DNA of 64,000 nucleotides from Membranipora membranacea (Eukaryota; Bryozoa; Gymnolaemata; Cheilostomatida; Membraniporidae): positions 20,519,387 through 20,583,386 of the forward strand of contig OU612069.1 of assembly GCA_914767715.1 (NCBI GenBank), read 5' to 3'. The notes below the pieces were generated by a model that saw nothing but the letters and a program-made list of their open reading frames with translations, had not been told where the DNA came from and made no database searches. This document shows, in pieces, positions 51,601-62,639 of this stretch; the stretch's first letter is position 1, and the number at the start of each line of letters is the position of its first letter. The translations under genes were made by a program, and so were the position numbers.

Positions 51601-54600
51601 TAGTGGCCAGGCCGGAATATCTGCGCCAGGTTGCTCTCTGTTTGCAGGCAGGTCGGAGCACACTTGGGTTCCAACCAAAGCCCAGTGCTAGATAATTTGT
51701 AATTACTGCTCAGTCCAAATATATTTCCAACCAGCATTCCAAGCCCGAAACCCCAGTTCCGATACACAAAATTTAGCCCATATTGAGTGCCCCGTTTTTT
51801 ATACCAATTTTATTGCATCTAAAATATCATATCATATTATGTTGAATCAATAGGCTCTAGTGGCTGGCTACTCATATATTTACATTTTTGCAATCGACTA
51901 TGACACCTTGTCGACATTCAATTATCCACACTGTCTTTACTCAACAAAAACCTGGTCCATGCTTCTAAAAAGTTATACAAGCTTGCGATCACTTCACTCT
52001 TGGTTAGCCGGGTAAACCTTCTTCCGAGAGTTATTGCACAATAAAGTAGAGGGTGCCCTGGGACTGCATCTATACTGCAACAAGTTATAATGTTGTTACT
52101 TTTGAGGATTTGGTTAGCCAAACAGGTGGGCTGCCTCAATAAACAACAAATCTGAGATGGCCTCCAAACAAAATCTGAAGCAATTCTCCACGCGGTGCAT
52201 TGAAACGATCCAAGTACAATTGAGACCTAAGCTGGATGAAGATATCAGTTAGAGCAATTACAGACATTATTTTCTCAGAGTAAATTCTCTAATCCCTCAA
52301 TAAAATCATATTTGTAAATAACCAGATGTATTGCAGTCTCTGTGTTTCATTACAGGGAAAGAATTTGTTACTGTTGTGCCTTGTTTATCTTTTCCAAATG
52401 ATTTAAAGGCAAATTAATATTAGAATATCAAAACCTGAGGATAACCTTTGTGTCTCAAAACTGATTAAAATTGAAGGCTGATTTAAATCAGATGTCTTGT
52501 CACAAGCCACATCCCGGAGCATAGGCGGCGAAATTCGTTGCCTTAGTGGCCAGGCCACAATATCTGTGCCAGGTTGCTCTCTGTTTGCAGGTAGGTCGGA
52601 GCACACCTGGGTGCCAACCAAAGCCCAGTAGACGATGGACCGCAGATACATTTGATATGAGGCCCTTTCGATGAATTTAAGGTTCAATGATTGCACAGAC
52701 CAAGGGTACATTGTGGCAGCATCATTCAAGGATTGTAATAGTTAATCCTATTGTAAAAACTGCCACAATACTGCCTTCCTAGCTATACCCACCGTATCAA
52801 TTTAGCTAGGATAGTTAGGTGTAATTTAAGCATAAAACTTCAAGTCTAATTGTGTAGTAAAGCTGTACAAAGAGAAATTTTTACGGGAGAGCCTGCATAT
52901 TCTATTTTTTACTGTAATCCAAAACTTTGAATTCAGTTCATTCTCCAGAACCCTATAATTGTGACAAATAGATGAAAGGAGTTTTTGGCATCAAGCTTCC
53001 CATAATTTTCCCCTTGACACAAAGCTTGCAGGTACCTTGACCAAGGAGTAAAAAAACTCTTTCCTTGACTATTGTTAAAAAATTTACTCTGAATCCCTTT
53101 ACTCCGTGAAGCAGTCTATCCACATGCTTGAAACTAAAATGTTTTACACAGATAGATAGATGGGTTGATAACTCTATACTGCAAATGAGCCACCAAATTT
53201 CAACAATAAGAGAAGACAACTTCTTAGCCTAAGATTTGCCCAAATTGACTTTAATGAACTGAGAATGGTTCAAGCCTGAGTGAAGGCAATATGTTGACCA
53301 GCTAATACCATTTCCAATGCGAGTAGCCCAGACCTGTAATAAGAGCTGTCTGTCTCGACAGGACGAGATACTATCCCGAGGAGACAAGTCCCGCGAGACC
53401 GGGAATTGTCCCGTCTCATTGCCATCACTAGCTGTATTACGTCAATATGCTGTATAGAAATTCAGGATTGTTCGTTTTCCTTGCAGTGATCAACAGCGGA
53501 CAAACTAGATGGCAAGCTGAGTCCTACACTGTAAGAAATGTTGTTGCAGACATCATTCACTCAAATTTGATCAAATGCTAAGTTTACTTACGAAAGCTGA
53601 GTCTGTAAATCTTCTGATATGTACTATAGTCATTGACCAATGCCTGCGTACTTGTTAGCCACATTGCGCTCCGCAGTTGAGCCCATTTGCATGTTGATGC
53701 ATCGTTTGTCATCCAAAATTCCAATTTTCCATGATTCCTGCATATATGTAACATATTCCCTGGAAATATGTGCAAGACAATTATCATAATATCATTTAGA
53801 ATTTTAGGACATGGTCTACAATGTGTATTCTCATTACTAGTTTGAATCAACTCGATTGCAATAAAATTTTAATAGTAGATTTAACACATGTTATATGAAT
53901 TCCAGATGCCCATCTATAGTGTCATCACCAAGTGGAGGTAAATAATGCCGAAAATTAAAAGTTATCAGACACAATCTGCACCTACCACTAGTTATGTTGA
54001 ATAATATTAGGCTTCCTAATGCATGGTCTGTTAAGAGTAGTAATTCACTGAATTCGGGGTTCACATCGATTGATAAGGCATGTGCAGTCATAGGCCTCTG
54101 ATGAGTGTCATAGTTGTGAGTTGCCTCTCTATCTATTTGTGATTCCGGTGAGAGATACTTTGAGATCTTCATAAGGCTGTAAAAAAGTTATATCATAAAC
54201 CATTACGTCTTGACAGCATGTGGCCAACATAGGATAACATGATTTCTGATCATCTGGCTAACCTACATTACATTCAATTGTTACTGGATAATCTGTTGTG
54301 AAGCGGTTATAAAATTACTGCAGATTTTTATTAGAAAAAGCAAGCAGTGAAAATGGTTTACTCACCTAGCAATTCTTTGAACCAGTGGTTTGTGACTGCT
54401 GTTATTGAAGCTCATATTTGAAAAGTCATAGAATGTTATTCCTACAAATAGAAACAATGTCATGTTTAAAAAACTATGGCAAACATATTTCTTGAAACTT
54501 ATTTGTTAGTACGTCGCCAGTACTGGACAATTTCCACTAACTTCATATTGTTATTCATGATCTATCTTGCACATTAATCCACATCCTCTAAAGAAATATT

Positions 54601-57600
54601 GAGCATTGTGTCGCAGTGTCAGACGGCAGGGATTGCTTCAGAGTTGTGTATACACTCCCTTTGTTATCCTCAGGAGACAATATGCATATTTGTTTAAGCA
54701 AGTGTGAGCTTTCTTTCTATTTATAGAAAAGAGAATTAAATGATTCAATAAAATCAAACCATATACTGTAGAGTGGAAAACATGTTGTTCGGATGTTGAT
54801 CGTTTCTTTATCAGCGGTCCAGCTAAAGGTATGTGAGCAGGGAACCATATAGAGGTATAGAAAGTGAGCTGCTGAGGAGAAACTACCATTCGCACCCCAG
54901 CGTGGCCCCCGTCCTGAGCCATTTCCCAAGGATAAACATAAATACCCTAAAACAACAATCAGCACACATTCATACAGTGACTTCTATAAGGTTGACTTTC
55001 AATCTGCTGCTTCTTTAAACTATTTCCCCATATAAAATGATGATTCAGGACAATCATTGCAGAGATTCTTGAAAGGTTGAGGATTGGTCATGTAAAGAAG
55101 ATTGTAGACTGGACGATGATAATTGATCGGAGAATATAACCAATTATATTGCAAATCCAGAAATTCAGTCTCATAGTCTTAATCAAATTTCTGATTTTAA
55201 TTTGGTAAGTTTTAAACACACATGGGTGTCTTGGAATATTTACAGCAATATACATTAATCAATAGAATCCTGTCAATTGAGATCAGTTTCTTTTTTTTTG
55301 TTTAATATGTGAGATACCATCGTCTAAGCTTGCTCATATTGTGTTATCAAAGACAATCGCACTCTAAAATTGTGAGCACTTCATGATTCTTCATATCTGC
55401 ACTCTGAAAGGAGATTAATAAGTCAGCGTTTCTGGATAGAGTTTTTGCTAACAATATGTGATTGAGTAGTAGTAAGTATGATGCACTGACCGAGAGATGA
55501 CAAGGAGACTTGTATAATATTAGTATGTCAGGGCATCTTGGTGACCTTCCGAACTTCTCTACATAGTTTAAAGTGTTAAGGAAAGCAAAAAACTTCTTTT
55601 GTTTGTATGAATAGTGTTGCATAGCAATAAACTGAGACAAATGTATCTATCTGACCAATGACATAATTGAATGATATAACCGATCCCAAGGTCCTAGCCC
55701 TAGACTATGTTATCTCCCCTGTTACAGATTAACATTAAAATATCTGCCACCAGGCTACCTTTGAACGATATGGTTTTGTGATAACATCCTATGTAAGTAT
55801 AGCAGCCTGGTAACTGTTCTAGGCAATATGGGGCTAGGCTAACTGTTAAACTATTACTTGATCATCATTTGGCGTTAATTGGCTCAGGGGAGATACCCTT
55901 CTAGACTCACTTTTAAATCATTCAATAATCTCCTTGGACTATTAAATTTACATTTTTTATTCATTGCTTTGGTATAAACCTTGATATCAACATTGGTTGG
56001 TTATTGCTTTCCTAAACCCTACGATCAGAAGCTGAAAAGGTCACAAAGTGTTTGGGATGGAGATTTGTATTAATAAATATTTTTTTGATGCAATATTCTT
56101 TTACTCAGAATTATTTTTATTCAAAAATGATGACCTTTTACTGGAATGTTTTGATGTGTTGTACAAATAAATACCTGAATCAAATGATGAAGTTGCAGCC
56201 CGTTGATTGATTGTGCAGCAATAATTAACATGAGAAAAAATTTTTTTTTTGATGCAATAAGAAATTTAAAATACCAGTTAATTAAGGTAATTAGCATAAT
56301 TATTAATTGACCTTATTGTAACCAATATTAAATATAGCTAAAGCAGCCAGCTATTTCTAGAAGCTGGTTGCGCTTTCCTATTGTTCCAAGTTCTATAGCT
56401 ATGGCTATGACTCATTTGTTTTAACCATCCGCCAGTGAATCTATTTATGTCTCTCATGTTTTCAACTAGCTCCAAGAAACGTTCTAGAACCCTACACCAT
56501 GTAAGTTTATTTTTTTAAATGATTAAGTTTAATCTGAAGCGTTCCTAATAGTTAGAAAACTGGTTGTGGAGATTTCTATCAATTGCAATGGCTGTAACTT
56601 AATTTTGAGCGCATATTATTATGTCAAGTGATCCATATTCATTATTATCATACAAACAGATGTTATATAAGACTATATATACCCTTTTCAGTGGTGGTAA
56701 TTATTAGCTTGGAGGATTATATTCTCAACAATAGCTGGTTAATTAAACGTTCTCTCCTATCAATAATTGTAAGAGCTTAAATTCATTTTGTAATTCATGT
56801 ACTTTGTTTGCTGTTTTTTTGTCTTTTCTGTAATTCTGATGACAACTTAATTTTATGTTTAGCTGCCTTGCGTACCACATGTTAAATCGTTTTGTCTTGT
56901 CCTGGTCCATCATTACATTGCTAGTATTTTTTTATAGGTCAATATCTTCTAAATAAAATAATTACCAACAAGTCAGTTGGCAATTGATACAGAAGCCATA
57001 TACCAGCACACAAAGATTCCCTGAGTAACTATTTTCATACAAGTCTCCTTGCAATTTTTCGGACAATTCATCCCAGTCTTAAATCACAGATTGATAGGAA
57101 CACTACCATTGAACTGCAAACCTAATGTATGCACTGATGGCTAACATCAGAGCTGTATGTAGATGGACTGGATTGAAAAACCATCATGGAAATCAAACAA
57201 AATAGCTGCCTCATGTTGTGTGCCTACATTACAATAAGGAAAATAGCTGAGGGGGCTTCAATTATCATACAATAATATATCTTCTCAATTTGTGTGTTTA
57301 TCATGCACATATGGACAATTTTCATCAACCGGCAGCATAACAACAGCAATAGGTTGCTACCTGTGCTTATGATTAAGAAACTCTGTACATTTATACTCAA
57401 ATCATCCTATAAAATTTAAAAACTAATACTAAAACTGTGTATCACATATGAACATACACTAATTCAATAAAATAAGTGACGGACTGACATTGGCCTTCAG
57501 ACTATGGCATAATAATCAAGTTGATTGTGGAGACTTGGTTGTTCAGTGGGCTGAATATTCAACTATAGCAATGATCAATAGTTAGCTAGTCCCCAGAATT

Positions 57601-60600
57601 TAGATAAGGTGTCATGAATAATCAATGGCATATTTGACAACTTGTATGCTGCATAATGGGTTTTGTAGACTGTCTAGTTATTTCCAACTTCTCCTTCCAC
57701 CATACAGCACCACGCAAAAAAAAACTAACAGCTGATAAAAACCACATGATCTACTCACAAATTTGACTGAGAAAACAAAGTAGCCCTTGGAGTCTCCTAA
57801 TTTTTCAATCATTGTCATGCCAGAAACTACTGCTTGAGTACCATACTGATTCAATGTCAAAGTCCCGTTTCCACATCTTCCTTCACCTACAGTCACATAT
57901 CATGTACACAACTTGAGGCATGGGAAGGACTAAGTGGTATGAAACACGCTGGCAAACATTACTCGACAGGTGAGCAAAAGATTTGTAACTTTTTCATCAA
58001 AAAAAAAAGATTCACAATTGGTACTCAAGCTAGGCTTATGTGACAATTTGTGAAAAAATGACGCTTTCATCAAAAAAATTATTTATATTCGAAATACCGC
58101 ATATTTTTATATTTTATATATTTGTATTATCCGTTTTTTCTCTCTGGATGCCTTCACATTATTTGATGAGGTTTTGGCATCCGAATTATGATTTTGGTTT
58201 ACTTGAGAGAAATGCTTAATAACTCACCTATCCAAGTAGTTACTTGCAGATTTTCAAGGTTTATCCTTCGAGCACATGAAAAGGATTCGACAAAATGCAG
58301 AAACCTTCCTCCTAGCTGCTGGTATCCAAACGTTGGAACCACAATGTGAGCAGCTGCATGAGTACCATCATTGAAATTGGGAGAGTACTGCGATCTACGC
58401 AGGTTTCCAGCAAGCGCTAAAATCAATGCAAGTAATGAGACATAGGCAACGCCACTGACACTGCCATCTACTCTGACCCATTATCTTAATCTTCATCTTC
58501 AGTCAAAATTCAGAAGATATGTGAGAGACTGTGCAACAGGAAAGACTACTCCAAGATGATTGGCCGAAGTAACGAACCCAAAGAATTCTATATGCCGAAA
58601 AAAGCTAGCAACAACAGTTGAGTTTGATCATTACTTACCACTGATGAAGACACATAAATGCGTACCCGATGAATAAAGAAGACAGGGACAGAGTTTTATT
58701 GTCTGCATAGGAGGCTGGCTGTTGTTTTGTGTGGCTCTCATGCTGCCATATTACAGTCCAAAGATTATAAGCAAAAAATTCACGTTATTTTATGGTCAGC
58801 CCAACCACCATCCATTGATTTAATGGCAACCAACTGACACACTGTAATTTTAGGGATTTCTGTCCTTACCAACAAATTTATCCAAGTGTCCAAGGGTGAA
58901 GTATCCAATAGCGCCCTCTCCATGTGTATAAATTGAACCTCTGAATCCAACAATTAGCACTGATGGGTCATCCAGCTTCTGCTACAAGATAAAAAGACAA
59001 AATACTCTCAAAAAATGTGCAGCCAGTAATAACCATTATGCTTGTCTTATTGCCCACCATTTGTGTCATTGCTATATCCTCACGCTTTTGTTTGAGTTAA
59101 GACGGAAGAGTTTTGCTTATGGCGTGCTTCCTTGTTTTGTGATTGACTGATTCCCAATTCAATGTGTGTAACTAACCATCAGAAAGCCTTGTCCGATCTT
59201 AGCTGACTTTTCGGCCCTATAATGTCCATATCTAAGCGACCTTGCACCATAGTAGCTCATCAATACCGTATCCCTGAGAACAATGAAAATCATAAGTCAG
59301 CTTTAAATTTCAATTTCATGAGGTCTGCTTCATAAAATGTATGGTTTTGATTGGCTTGAGAATATTTGGACATTGTTCGGAATGCCGTGGGAAATTATCT
59401 CAGCAATGAGTTACGGATACAAAGAATCGTTGTCCAATATTTCATATCAAACAATAATCATCCAACAATATAGCAGTAACTGTGATGTAATCGAGGTTTT
59501 GATAATATTCATTTAATCATTTGGACAACCATAATGGTAGTAAGTTTGATTTAAAATATTGGTTAAGATTCATATACAGCACATGGCCCCGTCTCAACAG
59601 ATTTCCTTTTGACAATAATATGACTGTGGAAAATTTCTTGATCACTCTAGCTTCTCACCTGATATTGCAGGTGTCTCCTCTCCAGCCTGGGTCACATATA
59701 CAATTGAATCTATTGTTGAGCCACTTTACCCAAATCCACCCTCGATCATTGCATTTATTGCCACTGTCTATAACTGTAAAAGATTATAAAGCTTTGACGG
59801 GAAAGATAGCTTTGGGTTTTAAACATTGAAGTCAGATAATTCATATTGTCAAATCTTCCAGTACCTAGTGATGTTTGTAGTGATCAGAATATTTAGCAAC
59901 AAAGTCAACTATTCTCATAAATGATCTGCTACAGCATACAGTTCTGCTGATGTTGGTGGTGGTGGTGCGGGCAAAGCAACAAGAATGAACTCAGTCAGTT
60001 TGAAACACAAGCGAAATCCTTGCGACAGACAGCAGACCTTACAGTAATTATGTTTCCTTTATTCTATCTCGTTGGTCACAACTACATCTGCTAAACTAAA
60101 ATACCTTACATCTGGCGCAACAGCTTTCATCATGCTTTCTGGGAGTTTAAACACATTTTGTCCTGTTGATAGGTTTTTTCCAAATGTATAATGTACTATT
60201 TTTTGTTGAATCAAGCTTGGTACATATTTTGATAATGATTTGTGACCACCAGTATTGAAAGTTGATTGAGTGAAAATTAAGGGTTATAAAGTTGCTGAAC
60301 AGGGAAAGGCTACAATTGGAATGAAGAATCAAGAAAATTTGACTTTTAGGCATCAAGTGAGTATTGTAGGAGAGACATGATGCTAATAAAAAAAACATTC
60401 ACCACAGAAAATTCCGGGTAAATACACAGTAAAAGATAAAACCTAAATGATAAGGTGGCACGATAAGTCTGAGCCCTCCACAGGCTCTTGCCCGCACCCA
60501 TATTAGTGTTGGGGTTGAGATGTTTACTTAGGGTAGTATTACTTGCTTATTTACGATACCGCACTAATTTAAGCTTCATTTTGTATCACTGATGATGAAA

Positions 60601-62322
60601 AATACACTAAACCGAACGTTCTCATGGATAGCTGCTCAAAAGTATAGAAATCAACTACATCTAAACAATACAAATCACAAAGAGCTTACATCAATATTGA
60701 TTACACAATGGTTGTAGTAAATTACGTACGTCTTTCACAATTCGGCCCCTCATAGCCAAAGAAGCATATGCAATGGACATCTCCTGACCCTGAATCATAA
60801 CAGTTAGGTCTACCTGGCGCGTCCAAACATTGGTTACATTTTTGGTGAAACAGCTCAACATTTTGGTTGACTAAAGAAAATGGTAAATGAATTAAAAATA
60901 TGATTATAACACATTTTAAAATGATTCTGTTGGCCTGGCAGCGTTCTAAGTATCTATAATTACCACTACACCTAGCCTGTCTTGACAAGCTTTATTCGAT
61001 GGGCGGGGGGGGGGGGGGGGTGGAAACAAAGCTTGTCAACTCTTGCATGCTCCATTTCCCGAGGGAAAACGGAGTTGTGTTCCCGTTTTCCTATACAAAT
61101 TGATTAGTGTGATAAAGAAGTTATCTACCCGATCGCAAAAGAAGACAATATTTAATATCGGCATGAAAGAGTTGACAAGCTTTGTTTCCCCCCCCAATCG
61201 AACAAGGCTTGTCAAGACAGGCTACACTACACCATACTAGATATAATGCATCACATTTTATACAAATATTTTAATAAGCTCAACAGTGGCCTACAGGGAT
61301 TTTGACTCGTAATGTGATTGTTAATGCCTGTGGAAAGTTTACAAAACTAAACCGGCACTGGAGTGAGGACAGATTAACAAACATGACGTAGATACGCTGA
61401 TATATAGTCTGGAAACGGAGAACAAATCTGACCCTGAAGCCTGAACAGACATATGGTGATAATTGTATGGTTCTTGCACATCTATAATTGGTCCAAAAGT
61501 TCAGTGATGCTACAGCCGACCACTTGTAAATATCTCTCAAGTAGCTTGCCTGAGTTTTTGAGATAGTAACTGGGATGTCGGCCAATGCATAAAATAAGAC
61601 TGGAAACATTATATCTAGATCAATTGACACAAAGTTATCCAGCCATATATTTTCTCCATTAATAGTCATTCTGTGCATTTTAACACTCATCCATAAACTC
61701 ATATCCATGCATGCATGCAATGGATAATTTTCGTAACAAATATACATTTGACATAGATATATATGTATATGTGGCCTGTACACCTAGAAACTTTTATCCG
61801 TTAGTAATCAACCTACTAGTTGCATGTAGTTTCAGTCTTTAAATTATGAGTGTTGACTGCTAAAGATGTGCGTGATATAAGTAAAATTAACATACCAAAT
61901 GATACTTCATGGATCTTCCATGCTGATATATCTGCTGCAAGTGCAGCCAATGTTGCCCCTCCCATCCACATTGTGCTCCTCAACCTATTGAATCTACATT
62001 CGGAAGGATCCTGATGTGTAACAATATCACCACGCTCGGATTTGCAGTATTTCTTAACGGTACCTGAAACAAGAAACATGATAATGTGTAAAACAAAGAA
62101 CAATCTTCCTGACTACTTAGATGTTACAGCCGAAGACAAATCAACCAAATTTTACCTGTGTCAGTATTGGCTATGAAAAATGCCCCTTGATCGTGATCAG
62201 TTATCATCAGAAGTTCTTTATAATGTGGATGTTGTGAGACATGGCCATTTCCTGCTTCCATATACAGAGTTGAACTTGTAATTTTGTGAGTGGCTCCAGG
62301 ATCAGCACCATCATTTCTCAAG
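45521..62322 (-). CDS. Paralogue B: 5'-truncated NHL/EGF protein gene
   Basis: Fifteen exons join in frame to 2,023 nt (one leading nucleotide, then 673 codons and stop). They match A exons 8-22 one to one, with the same phases and mostly identical lengths. No signal peptide and no equivalents of A exons 1-7 were found; intron similarity to A stops at about 62.6 kb. Every internal exon is open, including the EGF-like exon that carries TGA in A. The C-terminus keeps the GPI-like tail. The gene either starts at an unseen upstream exon beyond the window, is driven from a new promoter, or is a non-expressed partial duplicate. B lies upstream of A on the same strand. Confidence 0.7.
45973..45987 (-). 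CDS. B 15-bp microexon
   Basis: CTCAGATCAGACCTG lies between a pyrimidine-rich CAG acceptor and GTAAGT. It has the same length and phase as in A, although the encoded residues differ. Confidence 0.55.
46577..46693 (-). CDS. B exon: last EGF-like domain
   Basis: Six cysteines (PCQHLPCIHGIC, YTCLC, INC) with the same spacing as A exon 20. The 6.9-kb intron before it contains a LINE and a direct repeat. Confidence 0.85.
47876..49396 (+). mobile_element. 5'-truncated LINE with reverse transcriptase
   Basis: One frame runs from KGAGPDGLTPALL through NYRPISLTSITSK, HGFRG, LDFSKAFDVVSH, SGVPQGSMLGPLLFLIYIND and FADDSLLY to a C-terminal region ending in FVVVV. These are the ordered reverse transcriptase motifs of non-LTR retrotransposons; the FADD catalytic box is intact. 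One TAA at 48,643-48,645 interrupts it just after the catalytic box. The endonuclease half is missing. It lies in the largest B intron, on the opposite strand. Confidence 0.85.
49397..51063. other. B intron sequence without recognised features
   Basis: AT-rich; short frames only, no motif recognised. Confidence 0.4.
51064..52629. repeat. Direct repeat, copies 990 bp apart
   Basis: Copy 1 is 51,064-51,686 and copy 2 is 52,054-52,629, both starting TGCCCTGGGACTGCATC and ending at CCCAGT. Copy 1 has about 45 extra bases near 51,470-51,525. Both contain a minus-strand stretch reading WALVGTQVCSDLPANREQPG, which I do not recognise. The 367 bp between them are unrelated. Confidence 0.75.
53592..53759 (-). 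CDS. B exon matching A exon 19, full length
   Basis: Encodes LHICRNHGKLEFWMTND, then TCKWAQLRSAMWLTSTQ. It has the 30 bp that A has lost between the cysteines. Confidence 0.8.
53986..54176 (-). CDS. B exon matching A exon 18
   Basis: Encodes KYLSPESQIDREATHNYDT, ALSIDVNPEFSELLLLTDH and ends NITSG. The next intron is only 226 bp here, against about 3.4 kb in A. Confidence 0.8.
54366..54441 (-). CDS. B exon matching A exon 17
   Basis: 76 bp encoding GITFYDFSNMSF and PLVQRIAR. Confidence 0.75.
54760..54946 (-). CDS. B exon matching A exon 16
   Basis: Encodes GIYVYPWEMAQ and PLIKKRSTSEQHVFHST. It shares the unusual GTTTGA donor with A. Confidence 0.75.
57759..57886 (-). CDS. B exon matching A exon 15
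   Basis: Encodes GEGRCGNGTLTL, VVSGMTMIE and GYFVFS. 128 bp, GTGAGT donor. Confidence 0.8.
58228..58416 (-). CDS. B exon: NHL-type repeat
   Basis: Encodes LAGNLRRSQYS, a DG pair, FLHFVESFSCARRINL and TTWIG. 189 bp, phase 1 to 1. Confidence 0.8.
58870..58978 (-). CDS. B exon matching A exon 13
   Basis: Encodes KLDDPSVLIVGFRG and GEGAIGYFTLGHL. The TAGCAG acceptor is the same as in A. Confidence 0.8.
59177..59273 (-). CDS. B exon matching A exon 12
   Basis: Begins RDTVLMSYYGA and ends IGQGFLM before a GTTAGT donor. 97 bp. Confidence 0.75.
59659..59773 (-). CDS. B exon: EGF-like half-domain, intact
   Basis: Encodes NKCNDRG, NRFNCICDPGWRGDTCNIR. The tryptophan lost to TGA in A is TGG here. 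One codon longer than A and C (115 against 112 bp). Confidence 0.85.
60730..60870 (-). CDS. B exon: EGF-like domain 1
   Basis: Six cysteines spaced 2-8-9-1-8 and ending GYEGPNC. The donor is GTACGT. The preceding intron holds a Mutator-like MITE that A lacks. Confidence 0.85.
60973..61224. mobile_element. Mutator-like foldback MITE in B
   Basis: Ends are TAGCCTGTCTTGACAAGC and its exact inverse. The 9-bp CACTACACC flanks both sides (60,964-60,972 and 61,225-61,233), and A has one related copy near 29,540. An almost complete fold-back is broken by a run of about 18 G. A 9-bp duplication points to Mutator-like elements. Confidence 0.75.
61896..62063 (-). CDS. B exon matching A exon 9
   Basis: Encodes KKYCKS, CRFNRLRSTMWMGG and ALAADISAW. 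168 bp with the same two cysteines; GTATGT donor. Confidence 0.8.
62156..62322 (-). CDS. B exon matching A exon 8
   Basis: Almost identical to A exon 8 in its HPHYKELLMITDHDQGAFFI core. This is the most 5' B exon I could find. Confidence 0.8.
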
Positions 62323-62639
62323 CTGCAATATAAACCACTTTTATTGAAACTTTTATTGGCATCATAATCAGTTTTAAGAAAACAATGCGTTTTGTTATGT
62401 GCCACAAGAAAAAATGAAAAATAGAAATTTGTAAAGGTATGTGAATTGAGCTAATAGGTAATGGAGAGATAATTGCTAACTTGTCTTTTAAAAATTGATA
62501 GAGTATTTGATGATCTAATAAATCCAACAAAATGCTAACGGAATGATAAAACTGATTTGATACCTTTATGACATTTGATATCTGAATGCTCTATTCCGTA
62601 ATGTGAAAGGATGCCAACACTACGATTTTACGATGTGTT

